From NCBI GenBank assembly GCA_900751685.1, contig CAADSR010000240.1, positions 1 to 15,768 on the forward strand: DNA of 15,768 bases, written 5' to 3'. Under the pieces are notes generated by a model. That model was not told where the DNA came from, searched no databases, and worked only from the letters and a program-made list of their open reading frames with translations. This stretch comes from Clostridia bacterium (GTDB lineage: Bacteria; Bacillota; Clostridia; UBA1381). The position numbers and the translations under genes were made by a program. Below, piece by piece: positions 7,070-14,020 of this stretch (within the stretch, counting starts at the first letter, position 1; each line of letters opens with the position of its first letter).

Positions 7070-7878
7070 TGAACAATCAGTGCATAGGCGTTTTTGATTC
7101 CGGACTGGGGGGCTTGACTGCGGTGAAGCAGATGATGGAAGAGCTTCCCAATGAAAATATTATTTATTTTGGAGACACCAGCCGTGTGCCGTATGGAACC
7201 CGGTCAAATGAGACCATTGTAAAGTATGTCCGGGGCGATGTACGCTTTCTTCAAAGCTTTGGCGTTAAGATGATCGTGGTGGCCTGCGGGACCGCCAGTG
7301 CGGTGGCCTTGCCAGTCATTAAGGATGAATTTGATATCCCATTTGTTGGCGTAGTGGATGCGACGGTATCTGCGGCTGTCCGTGCAACAAAAAACAAAAA
7401 GATCGGTGTGATCGGCACACCGGGGACCATTGGCAGCGGCGCTTATGAAAATCTGATCCATCAATTTGACACGGAGATCCAGACCTTTTCAAGGGCATGC
7501 CCTTTATTTGTGCCATTGGTAGAGAATGGCCATTTTGACACGCCGGTCTCAGCCCTGGTGATAGAAGAATATTTACAAGAACTGCGGGAAGCAGAGATTG
7601 ATACACTGATTTTAGGATGTACACATTATCCGCTTTTAAAGCAGGCGATCGCCCGGTTCATGGGGCAACAGGTCACACTGATCAGCCCGGGAATCGAAGT
7701 GGCAAAATATGTGAAGGACAAATTCGCCACAGAGGACTGGCAGGCGGAGCCTGGGAAAAAAGGCCGGTATCACTATTATGTAAGTGATAATACACAGACC
7801 TTTACACAATTGGCAAGTATATTTTTAGAACAGGAAATTGACGGACAGGTGGATAAAATTGATATTGAAAAATACTAA
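7069..7878 (+). CDS. murI: Glutamate racemase
   Basis: MurI interconverts L- and D-glutamate, supplying D-Glu for UDP-MurNAc peptide synthesis in the cytoplasm. The 269-residue protein begins with GVFDSGLGGLTAV (D10, S11), has GDTSRVPYGTRS, and carries the two catalytic cysteines as C73 (ACGTAS) and C184 (LGCTHYPLL, with H186). The family usually has CNT at the first cysteine. Here it is CGT, with G74 in place of Asn; everything else looks active. The start shares one base with the ddl stop and is preceded by GGAGGAGAG, so the two cell-wall precursor genes are translationally linked. The 3' end overlaps the TTG start of ywiB by about 20 bp. Confidence 0.96.
   Translation: MNNQCIGVFDSGLGGLTAVKQMMEELPNENIIYFGDTSRVPYGTRSNETIVKYVRGDVRFLQSFGVKMIVVACGTASAVALPVIKDEFDIPFVGVVDATVSAAVRATKNKKIGVIGTPGTIGSGAYENLIHQFDTEIQTFSRACPLFVPLVENGHFDTPVSALVIEEYLQELREAEIDTLILGCTHYPLLKQAIARFMGQQVTLISPGIEVAKYVKDKFATEDWQAEPGKKGRYHYYVSDNTQTFTQLASIFLEQEIDGQVDKIDIEKY
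7847..7852 (+). promoter_or_regulatory. Shine-Dalgarno sequence that decides the ywiB start
   Basis: AGGTGG inside the end of murI lies 6 nt before the TTG at 7859. No comparable site precedes the TTG at 7838, so 7859 is the better start. Confidence 0.55.
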
Positions 7879-8269
7879 TCAGATCCTTGTTGAAAACCAT
7901 CAGGTGATCGACGGGCAGGCGAAGCAAGTATCGGTGGAATATTGCGGTACGTTTTATCAGAAAAACGGAAAATATTATATTTTTTATACGGAAACGGAAG
8001 AGGGTGCTTCGGTGCGCACGATGGTCACAATAGACGGGGATCGGGTCAGTGTAAAACGCAGCGGAGATATTTCCTCCAAAATGATCTATGCACCGGGACT
8101 GGAGCATTCTTTTGTGTATTCCATGCCTTATGGGGCGATGCCCATCCGGCTTAAAACGGATACCGTATCGGTTTGTATCGGGCCGGAGGGCGGCAGTATC
8201 GAAATGGTTTATTCCTTGTTTATGCAAGAAGAAAGTTATAAGAATCATATGAAAATCACAGTTCGTTAG
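7859..8269 (+). CDS. ywiB: DUF1934 beta-barrel protein (YwiB-like), TTG start
   Basis: This is a small protein of about 136 residues that I recognise as DUF1934, the B. subtilis YwiB group: a lipocalin-like beta barrel of unknown biochemical role. Diagnostic pieces are the NGKYYIFYTETEEG strand pair, the VKRSGDI block, MPYGAMPIRLKTDTV and the IEMVYSL strand. There is no signal peptide or membrane segment, so it should be cytoplasmic. The frame is open from a TTG at 7838, but TTG 7859 has AGGTGG 6 nt upstream and starts closer to where the barrel begins. TTG 7865 is a third possibility. The overlap of 20 bp with murI implies translational coupling. A cell-envelope link is inferred only from neighbours ddl, murI and the S41 protease. 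Confidence 0.82.
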   Translation: MILKNTNQILVENHQVIDGQAKQVSVEYCGTFYQKNGKYYIFYTETEEGASVRTMVTIDGDRVSVKRSGDISSKMIYAPGLEHSFVYSMPYGAMPIRLKTDTVSVCIGPEGGSIEMVYSLFMQEESYKNHMKITVR

Positions 8270-8283
8270 AGAAGGGATTTGAC

Positions 8284-9723
8284 ATGAGATTTAAAAAGAT
8301 AACAAGCGTTTTACTGGCGGCGGTTGTGTTTGCCTGCCCCTTTGGAGCAGGAGTTTATGCAGAAAAACAAACAAGCCAGGAGTATCAGGCGTTTGAGCAA
8401 ATTGCAGGATATATTGTAGACGGTTATATTGATGGGACCTTGACGTTGGAGGAGGTTATGGAGCAAGGGCTGTCGAATTACCTGAGCGGTAATGACGAGC
8501 GCCTGATCGGTCTGCTGAAAAGCACCTTTGAAAGCCTGGACCCTTACAGTAAGTTTTATACGGCAGAAGAATACAGGCAGTTCACAGATTCAGTCAATCA
8601 AGTGTTTTATGGGATCGGCGTAGCCCTTCAAAAATCAGGCCAGTATGTTTCAGTTACTGGTTTTACGGATGAAAGCCGGGCGGAAGAAGCGGGCATGCAG
8701 GTTGGAGACCAGATCGTAAAAGTGGATGGCGTCAATGTTGTGGGCTGGGAGGCCGATTCTGTCCGGGCGTTGATCATGGGAGAGCTGGGAACAACAGTTC
8801 ATATTGTCGTCCTCCGGGAGGAGCAGGAGATCGCATTGAATATTGCCAGGATCGAGTTAAACCAAACAACGGTAAGCGGCGGGATCCTGGAGGGCAATAT
8901 CGGCTATATAAAAATCAGTTCTATGGCAGTTTCAACACCATCAGATTTCAAGAAGATGCTGGAGGAGCTGGAACAGGCAAATGTAAAAAAAGTGATTTTA
9001 GATTTAAGGAATAATGGCGGGGGGTTGACTTCCTCCGCGGTCGAGATCGCGAAAATGCTGGTCCCGGCAGGGGTGATCATTCAAACCATCTACCGCCAGG
9101 AAGCATATAATCAAACCTACTATTCCGAATTGGAAAAAGCCCCTTATGAGCTAGAGGTCTTAGTGAATGGAAATACGGCCAGTGCTTCTGAAATCTTGGC
9201 CAGTGCAATCCAGGAGTCAAAAGCAGGGATCTTACTTGGAGAAACCACCTATGGCAAAGCCTTGATCCAGACCATACACCCTCTGGCAAATGGCATGGTT
9301 TTTAAAATGACTACAGGGCAGTACGTTACAAGAAACGGAAATAAAATTAATGGCAGCGGCTTGCGGCCGGACGTGTTTGTGGCAAATTATACAAAACCCA
9401 TCGACGTTTCAAAGTATTCCTCGTTTGACTATAAAACAAAGTGGGAGCTGGGAATGAGCGGTGAAGGGGTCAAGGCTGCGAAACAGCGCTTGTCCGCCCT
9501 GGGATATTATATGGGAAGCATTGATGAAAATTACAATGACGCGATCCGGATCCCGGTTGAAAAGTTCCAGGAGGATACCGGCCTTTATCCATATGGGGTA
9601 TTGGATGTTACGACGCAAGTAAAAATTGAAAATGAATTCGCGAAACTAGAGGTGGTAGTGGACCGCCAGCTCCAAACTGCATATGAGAAATTCGGAGGGA
9701 ATGCGGATAATTTATATGATTAA
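8284..9723 (+). CDS. Secreted S41 C-terminal processing protease with PDZ and peptidoglycan-binding domains
   Basis: This 479-residue protease belongs to the Ctp family. Residues 1 to 26 form a signal peptide (KK, then a hydrophobic core) with a likely cut after VYA26. Cys18 gives a poor lipobox (VFAC), so lipoprotein processing is possible but less likely. A PDZ domain spans about 108 to 188 and the S41 core about 195 to 365. Catalytic residues are S300 (in NTASASE), K325 (GETTYGK) and Q329; the 25 and 4 residue spacings match CtpB. A PG_binding_1 domain spans about 392 to 450, tethering the enzyme to the wall. AGAAGGG precedes the ATG, 14 bp after ywiB. It probably processes envelope proteins. 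In Bacillus CtpB acts in spore signalling, but that role cannot be assigned here. It ends region 2 before a strong terminator. Confidence 0.92.
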   Translation: MRFKKITSVLLAAVVFACPFGAGVYAEKQTSQEYQAFEQIAGYIVDGYIDGTLTLEEVMEQGLSNYLSGNDERLIGLLKSTFESLDPYSKFYTAEEYRQFTDSVNQVFYGIGVALQKSGQYVSVTGFTDESRAEEAGMQVGDQIVKVDGVNVVGWEADSVRALIMGELGTTVHIVVLREEQEIALNIARIELNQTTVSGGILEGNIGYIKISSMAVSTPSDFKKMLEELEQANVKKVILDLRNNGGGLTSSAVEIAKMLVPAGVIIQTIYRQEAYNQTYYSELEKAPYELEVLVNGNTASASEILASAIQESKAGILLGETTYGKALIQTIHPLANGMVFKMTTGQYVTRNGNKINGSGLRPDVFVANYTKPIDVSKYSSFDYKTKWELGMSGEGVKAAKQRLSALGYYMGSIDENYNDAIRIPVEKFQEDTGLYPYGVLDVTTQVKIENEFAKLEVVVDRQLQTAYEKFGGNADNLYD

Positions 9724-9829
9724 AAAGTGCCGGCGGGCAGGGATATTCTGTTTCCCGGGAAAATACCTTTTAAATAGGGACGGGGTTTAAAGCAATCTTG
9801 AAGCGGCCGGATAGGTGGTAAAAAACAGC
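9724..9829. other. Intergenic stretch after the protease gene, containing a 12-bp palindrome
   Basis: I see no gene in these 106 bp. A GTG at 9727 opens a 16-codon frame, but it has no ribosome binding site. TTTCCCGGGAAA at 9751-9762 is a perfect palindrome. It lies about 170 bp upstream of the next promoter and upstream of the terminator, so its role is unclear. No riboswitch consensus was recognised. Confidence 0.4.
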
Positions 9830-9869
9830 AAAAAGCAGGGGAAAGGGAAAAGCTTTCTCCTGCTTTTTT
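9830..9869 (+). terminator. Strong intrinsic terminator ending the ddl-murI-ywiB-protease unit
   Basis: The left arm at 9830-9845 (AAAAAGCAGGGGAAAG) pairs over 16 bp, with one G-U pair, with 9853-9868 (CTTTCTCCTGCTTTTT). The loop is 7 nt, and a run of six T ends at 9869. The A-rich left flank means the structure could also stop transcription from the other side. Confidence 0.9.
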
Positions 9870-9929
9870 GTATATTTGTTTTTTAGAATGATAAAAAAAT
9901 AAAGCGGCAAAGAGCAAAGATAGTTTTTC

Positions 9930-9958
9930 TTGACTTTTTTCGATAATTATTTTATGAT
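9930..9958 (+). promoter_or_regulatory. Sigma-A type promoter of the two-component operon
   Basis: TTGACT at 9930-9935 and TATGAT at 9953-9958 are spaced by 17 bp. Transcription would begin near 9965. That excludes the ATG at 9964 as a start codon and leaves a leader of about 32 nt before the ATG at 9997. A tandem repeat GCAAAGA-GCAAAGA sits at 9907-9920, 9 bp upstream of the -35 box. Confidence 0.8.
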
Positions 9959-9996
9959 AGAGGATGAGGGTGAATAATTTTGGTGGGAGTAGAATT

Positions 9997-10719
9997 ATGA
10001 ATATCGCAGTTATTGATGATCTGCAGATCGACCGCACACGGCTGGGTCATTTTATCGCACAATATGGTGAGGAAAATAGAATCATAAACAATGTGCAGAT
10101 GTTTTCAAATGCAGAAGAATTTTTACAATTGTTCCGTCCGAAACAGTACGATATTATTTTTATGGATGTGTATCTGAAGGAAATGGACGGGATCGAGGCT
10201 GCGCAACAGATCAGGAAGCAAGACGAAACGCCGCTTTTGGTTTTTTCGACGATCAGCGAGCGCCATGCAGTTCAAAGCTACCGTGTGCGCGCGTTTGATT
10301 ATCTGTTAAAGCCTTATAGTTATGAACAATTTTCAGAGGTATTCCAACAGTGCAATAAAAATTTTTCGCTGAAATCACGGTTTATACAAGTAAAAGAAGG
10401 GCGTGAACAGGTCAAAGTTTTGTTGAATGATATTATCTATACAGATTATTATAATCACTACATACAGATCCATACAGCGTGGCGGGTGATCCGCACATAT
10501 ATGAAATTTGCAGATTTTTCACCAATGCTGTTAGAGTTTCCCGAATTTTTATGCTGTTACCGTAATTGTATTATCAATATGGATAAGGTCGCTTCTTTTG
10601 ACGGGAATGGCTTTTGCATGAGCAACGGGGAAACGATCCCTGTGATGCGTTCAAAAACGCATGAAATGAAACAAAGCTATGCAGACTATATGTTTCTTAA
10701 GTTAGAAAGAGGGGTATAG
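9997..10719 (+). CDS. LytTR-family response regulator
   Basis: This is a DNA-binding response regulator of the AgrA/LytR/AlgR type, 240 residues from the chosen start. The receiver domain (1 to about 120) has the acidic pair D7-D8, phosphoacceptor D57 in IFMDVYL, S84 and K105 in YLLKPY. The C-terminal LytTR domain (about 138 to 236) ends with the FLCCYRNCIINMDKV block, where most relatives read something like R-x-H-R-S-x-x-V-N, and VMRSKTHEM. The open frame reaches back to an ATG at 9964, but the ATG at 9997 has GGGAG 7 nt upstream and the promoter start lies near 9965. It is followed after 3 bp by the sensor kinase. Direct target genes are unknown. The autolysin gene downstream is a candidate, inferred from position only. 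Confidence 0.94.
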   Translation: MNIAVIDDLQIDRTRLGHFIAQYGEENRIINNVQMFSNAEEFLQLFRPKQYDIIFMDVYLKEMDGIEAAQQIRKQDETPLLVFSTISERHAVQSYRVRAFDYLLKPYSYEQFSEVFQQCNKNFSLKSRFIQVKEGREQVKVLLNDIIYTDYYNHYIQIHTAWRVIRTYMKFADFSPMLLEFPEFLCCYRNCIINMDKVASFDGNGFCMSNGETIPVMRSKTHEMKQSYADYMFLKLERGV

Positions 10720-10722
10720 GGC

Positions 10723-12075
10723 GTGGACCTTTTTAAACTAGCGGCATGGGTCACGGTAGAATTTATTCCGTACGCTATTTTGGTTTTGATCATTTTCCAA
10801 AAGAGCTTGCGTGTTTCGCGGCGTGCTGCGGCCGGTGTTATTGTTTTTTGTTATATTATTTTGATCGTGATGGCATCCCATATGATGGTTTTTCAGAGCC
10901 CCCCGGGAAATTGGAGGCTGCTTTTATCCTTGGTCAGTACTGGTTTGCTCATTGGTTTTGTCCGCTTTTTTACGACCCAGTCTTTGGCTAAAATCACGTT
11001 TACCTATTTTATGATCATCGGGTTTGACGATAATTGTAAATACATAGGGAAACTGATTTACGGGTTTGCGACGGGGCAGGATGCGTCGTATCAGAATGTG
11101 CAGTATTTTATAGTGTGCACGGTATTATTTATGATGTCATGGCTTTTTCTTATATATCTAATAAGGCGGTTTATCCGTCCCTTGATCGATGATGATAGGA
11201 ACAATACGTTGTGGCGCTATATCTGGATCATTCCTGCTTTGTTTTTTATTATTTTCCGCAGCTCGGTCGAGCCGGAATTTATGAATCGGGCCATACGGTA
11301 TGAGCTTTCCGCGCTGATCGCTGGGATCTCCTGGGCGCTCGGGAACTGGGTGACCTATTATGTCGTGTTTAAAATGCTGGAGGAGCTTTCTAGCAGTATC
11401 CTGCTTCAAAATAAGCTTTATATTGCTGATCTGGAAATTTCGATGCAAAAAGAGCAGCACCGCCTATTGCAGCAAAATATTGACAACACCAGGAATGCCC
11501 AGCATGACCTCCATCATATTTTGATCTCGATGAAGAAGTATCTGGAAGACCAGAATTATGAGGAATTGTCTCATTATATCGATGCTTATCTGGACCGGGC
11601 TGTTTCTGCCCAGGGCATCCCGGTTTGTGAAAATTATGCGGTAGACTCTATTTGCCAGTATTATATTTCAGTGGCGGAGAAAAAAAAGATCCACGTTACG
11701 GCGGCTTTAAATATTTCAGAGGACATCGGGGTCCATGAGGTCGACCTATGTGTGATTTTTGGAAATCTGATGGAAAATGCCGTGGAAGCTTGTTCAAGGA
11801 TGAAAAATGGCCATCCGTTTATTGATGTAAGAGCAGATCTAAATGAACAAGGGACCCTGGTGATTGTGATGAAAAACAGTTATAACGGCCGGATTCATCC
11901 GTTAAAAGATGTTTTTTTATCCGCTAAAAAAGAAGGGGCAGGGATCGGGATTTCCTCTGTAAAAGACATTGTCAACCAATACGGAGGGATCTTGAATATT
12001 GACTATACGGACTATATTTTTAAAGTCTCCATTATGATACAGCTTTCCAGTTGCGATAGTATGCAGAAAATCTGA
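10723..12075 (+). CDS. GHKL-type sensor histidine kinase (AgrC/HPK10-like), GTG start
   Basis: This 450-residue membrane kinase has six or seven hydrophobic segments (about residues 8-26, 36-56, 66-84, 91-106, 126-146, 164-178 and 193-217), then a helical linker, a dimerisation segment with phosphoacceptor H261 in AQHDLHHIL, and a GHKL ATPase domain with the N box FGNLMENAVEA (N348 region) and G box GAGIGISSV near 406. There is no large extracellular domain, so the signal is probably sensed in or at the membrane, as in peptide-pheromone receptors. The residue before H261 is Gln, where HPK10 relatives usually have Arg. GTG 10723 is preceded by GAAAGAGGGG with an 8-nt spacer. It is paired with the LytTR regulator just upstream. 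No agrB, agrD or other peptide gene is visible nearby. Confidence 0.92.
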   Translation: MDLFKLAAWVTVEFIPYAILVLIIFQKSLRVSRRAAAGVIVFCYIILIVMASHMMVFQSPPGNWRLLLSLVSTGLLIGFVRFFTTQSLAKITFTYFMIIGFDDNCKYIGKLIYGFATGQDASYQNVQYFIVCTVLFMMSWLFLIYLIRRFIRPLIDDDRNNTLWRYIWIIPALFFIIFRSSVEPEFMNRAIRYELSALIAGISWALGNWVTYYVVFKMLEELSSSILLQNKLYIADLEISMQKEQHRLLQQNIDNTRNAQHDLHHILISMKKYLEDQNYEELSHYIDAYLDRAVSAQGIPVCENYAVDSICQYYISVAEKKKIHVTAALNISEDIGVHEVDLCVIFGNLMENAVEACSRMKNGHPFIDVRADLNEQGTLVIVMKNSYNGRIHPLKDVFLSAKKEGAGIGISSVKDIVNQYGGILNIDYTDYIFKVSIMIQLSSCDSMQKI

Positions 12076-12102
12076 AGCCATTTTGGTTTTCAGATTTTCT
12101 GC
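12063..12102 (+). terminator. 14-bp perfect hairpin at the end of the kinase gene, possible terminator
   Basis: GCAGAAAATCTGAA at 12063-12076 pairs perfectly with 12089-12102. The kinase stop codon (12073-12075) is inside the left arm. The right side contains TTTT but no clean T-run follows the stem, so termination efficiency is uncertain. An alternative hairpin TTCTGCC (12097-12103) with GGCAGAA (12111-12117) shares the right arm. Confidence 0.5.
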
Positions 12103-12167
12103 CGTTTATAGGCAGAATGAGATTTGGGTGTTCATAAATTATTAATAGAAAGTTTGTAGAATATATC

Positions 12168-12196
12168 TTGCAAAGAAAATGGATTTGTCGTATAAT
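12168..12196 (+). promoter_or_regulatory. Sigma-A type promoter of the glucosaminidase gene
   Basis: TTGCAA at 12168-12173 and a perfect TATAAT at 12191-12196 have a 17-bp spacer. Transcription should start near 12203. This leaves only about 11 nt before the ATG at 12214, but 32 nt before the ATG at 12235, which also has the better ribosome binding site. Confidence 0.82.
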
Positions 12197-12234
12197 GTTA
12201 AAATGATTTTAGTATGAGAAAAGTGGGTGAAACA

Positions 12235-13968
12235 ATGCTGGAAAAAAAAGATATAACTCTGCTTGCAGTGATTGCAGTAGAGGTTTTGTTTGTTCTGGGA
12301 TTGGGATACCGCCATTATATAACAGAGGAGCCTTCAACGTTGTTTTCAAATCAGCCCAGCTATGTTACGGCATTTGGGTATCAAAACGGCTGGGAAAATG
12401 AGAACAGCGGTGCGCAGATCCGGATCGCGCCGGAAAATGTACAAATTTATTTGCAAAACAATTTGGCAAATATTGCATTGTCCGCCTCTCTTTCACCAAA
12501 GAGCGACGTTTATGATACTCTTTTGTGGGAAAGCTCGGACCCGTCTATTGCCACAGTAGACCAGAATGGGTTTGTTACAGCCACAGCACCGGGGATAGTC
12601 AAGATCATGGCGTATACGCCGGATGTGGCTTATTGGAAAGAAGCGACGGTACAGGTGGTCCAGCCGGTGACAGGCGTATTGCTGACAACAGCGTCTGCCA
12701 AGGTGACGGTGGGGGATCTGTCTCAGAAATTGAGTGCTACGGTCTATCCTGAGGATGCAACGGACCAGACGGTCCTTTGGAGCTGCAAGGATACCAATAT
12801 AGCCACGGTAGATGAAAACGGCTATATCGTGCCAAAGGCCCCCGGAATGACGGAAGTGGCCGCAACGACAAAGGACGGGAATTTTTCGGCAAAAGGGTTT
12901 ATCACGGTGATCAAAAATTCTGTCCAGGCGCAAAATGTTATGATAACTAATAAGCCTGCCCAGGAAGTGGGAGCGGGAAAGACTTATCCTTTGGTGGCGA
13001 TTCTTGAGCCGGCGAACGCGAAGGATAAGACCCTGACCTGGAAAAGCTCTGATCCGGAGGTCGCAACAGTCAGCCAGACGGGGAAAATCAAAACAGTGAA
13101 GGAAGGGACTGCAACAATAGAGGTGCGGACCAATAATGGAGTCACAGACCGGTTTGATTTGATTGTCAGTGCGGACGCGGCGGCGGGTGAGCTGGACAAT
13201 ATCACAACGGTGCCGACCCTGACCGTTGAATCAAAGATAAAGTATACCCCATACATACGCCCGTTCCCAAGTGCGGTACGGACACAAATGCAAGGCAATC
13301 CGCCGCCTAAGATCTACCGGGGGGGCGGCCTGGTTCCTGCTACAGAAGCGGAGACCGCAGAATATATGAATCCGAATAGTTACTTTACGGGTGCTTATAA
13401 GTACCAATTCCTGGATCTTAGCAAGACCAATAATGTTTCAGAGGAGGCCCTAAACGCCTTCCTCAAGGATAAAGGCATTTTAAAAGGCCAGGCGGCGGCA
13501 TTTATTAAAGCGGCGCGTGATTATAATGTCAGCGAGGTTTATTTGGTAGCCCATGCCTGCCTGGAGACAGGGAGCGGGACATCCACCTTGGCACGCGGGG
13601 TGGAATACAATGGTGTTACGGTATATAACATGTATGGGATCGGCGCATATGATAACAGCGCCGTCAGCTCCGGGTCAAAAAAAGCTTATAGTATGGGCTG
13701 GACCAGTGTAGAGGCTGCCATCCGGGGCGGGGCGCAATGGATCAGTGAAAAATACATTAACAGCCCCCAGTACCATCAGAATACTTTATATAAGATGCTT
13801 TGGAACCCTGAAGCGCCGGGACAGCATCAATATGCAACAGATATTGGCTGGGCAGTGAAGCAGGCAGTCAGCATAGAAAAGATCTTCTCAAAATTCCCTG
13901 GGGCAAGCATCAGCTTTGATATCCCAGTTTACAGCGGGATGATTCCGCCAAGCCTTTCTTTTGAATAA
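12235..13968 (+). CDS. Membrane-anchored N-acetylglucosaminidase (GH73-like) with three bacterial Ig-like domains
   Basis: This is a cell-wall hydrolase of 577 residues. Residues 7 to 25 form one hydrophobic helix without a clear cleavage site, so it is probably a membrane anchor. Three Big_2 Ig-like domains follow (about 62-142, 146-225 and 233-312), each with a W-x-S/C-x-D-x-x-x-A-T-V core. A linker containing YMNPNSYF leads to a glucosaminidase domain (about 400 to 560) resembling B. subtilis LytD: the catalytic glutamate is likely E444 in HACLETGSG, followed by NMYGIGAYD. It should cut between GlcNAc and MurNAc in peptidoglycan outside the membrane. The frame is open from ATG 12214, but GTGGGTGA just before 12235 and the promoter position favour 12235. 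Regulation by the adjacent two-component system is plausible but unproven. The ymxH start lies 52 bp downstream. Confidence 0.9.
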   Translation: MLEKKDITLLAVIAVEVLFVLGLGYRHYITEEPSTLFSNQPSYVTAFGYQNGWENENSGAQIRIAPENVQIYLQNNLANIALSASLSPKSDVYDTLLWESSDPSIATVDQNGFVTATAPGIVKIMAYTPDVAYWKEATVQVVQPVTGVLLTTASAKVTVGDLSQKLSATVYPEDATDQTVLWSCKDTNIATVDENGYIVPKAPGMTEVAATTKDGNFSAKGFITVIKNSVQAQNVMITNKPAQEVGAGKTYPLVAILEPANAKDKTLTWKSSDPEVATVSQTGKIKTVKEGTATIEVRTNNGVTDRFDLIVSADAAAGELDNITTVPTLTVESKIKYTPYIRPFPSAVRTQMQGNPPPKIYRGGGLVPATEAETAEYMNPNSYFTGAYKYQFLDLSKTNNVSEEALNAFLKDKGILKGQAAAFIKAARDYNVSEVYLVAHACLETGSGTSTLARGVEYNGVTVYNMYGIGAYDNSAVSSGSKKAYSMGWTSVEAAIRGGAQWISEKYINSPQYHQNTLYKMLWNPEAPGQHQYATDIGWAVKQAVSIEKIFSKFPGASISFDIPVYSGMIPPSLSFE

Positions 13969-14005
13969 CCCGTATATTTTACAGGTGGTGTCATACATTC
14001 TTTAT

Positions 14006-14013
14006 AGGGGGTG
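14006..14013 (+). promoter_or_regulatory. Shine-Dalgarno sequence that decides the ymxH start
   Basis: AGGGGGTG lies 7 nt before the ATG at 14021. The open frame upstream to 13961 overlaps the previous gene and lacks any such site. Confidence 0.7.
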
Positions 14014-14020
14014 TGTGTCA

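Noticed and set aside
9964..9996. Upstream ATG giving an 11-residue extension of the response regulator
   Set aside because: The ATG coincides with the predicted transcription start and has no ribosome binding site. The ATG at 9997 has GGGAG at proper spacing and places the receiver motif at the usual distance from the N-terminus.
9720..10037. 105-codon minus-strand frame across the terminator and regulator start
   Set aside because: It runs through a strong terminator, a promoter and the start of a real gene. It has no ribosome binding site or family resemblance.
12118..12135. Short peptide gene between kinase and glucosaminidase as a pheromone precursor
   Set aside because: The frame from ATG 12118 is only six codons, and there is no agrB-like processing gene. 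No credible peptide gene was found in this gap.
12214..12234. Earlier ATG for the glucosaminidase
   Set aside because: It is only about 11 nt from the predicted transcription start and has no Shine-Dalgarno sequence, while 12235 follows GTGGGTGA.
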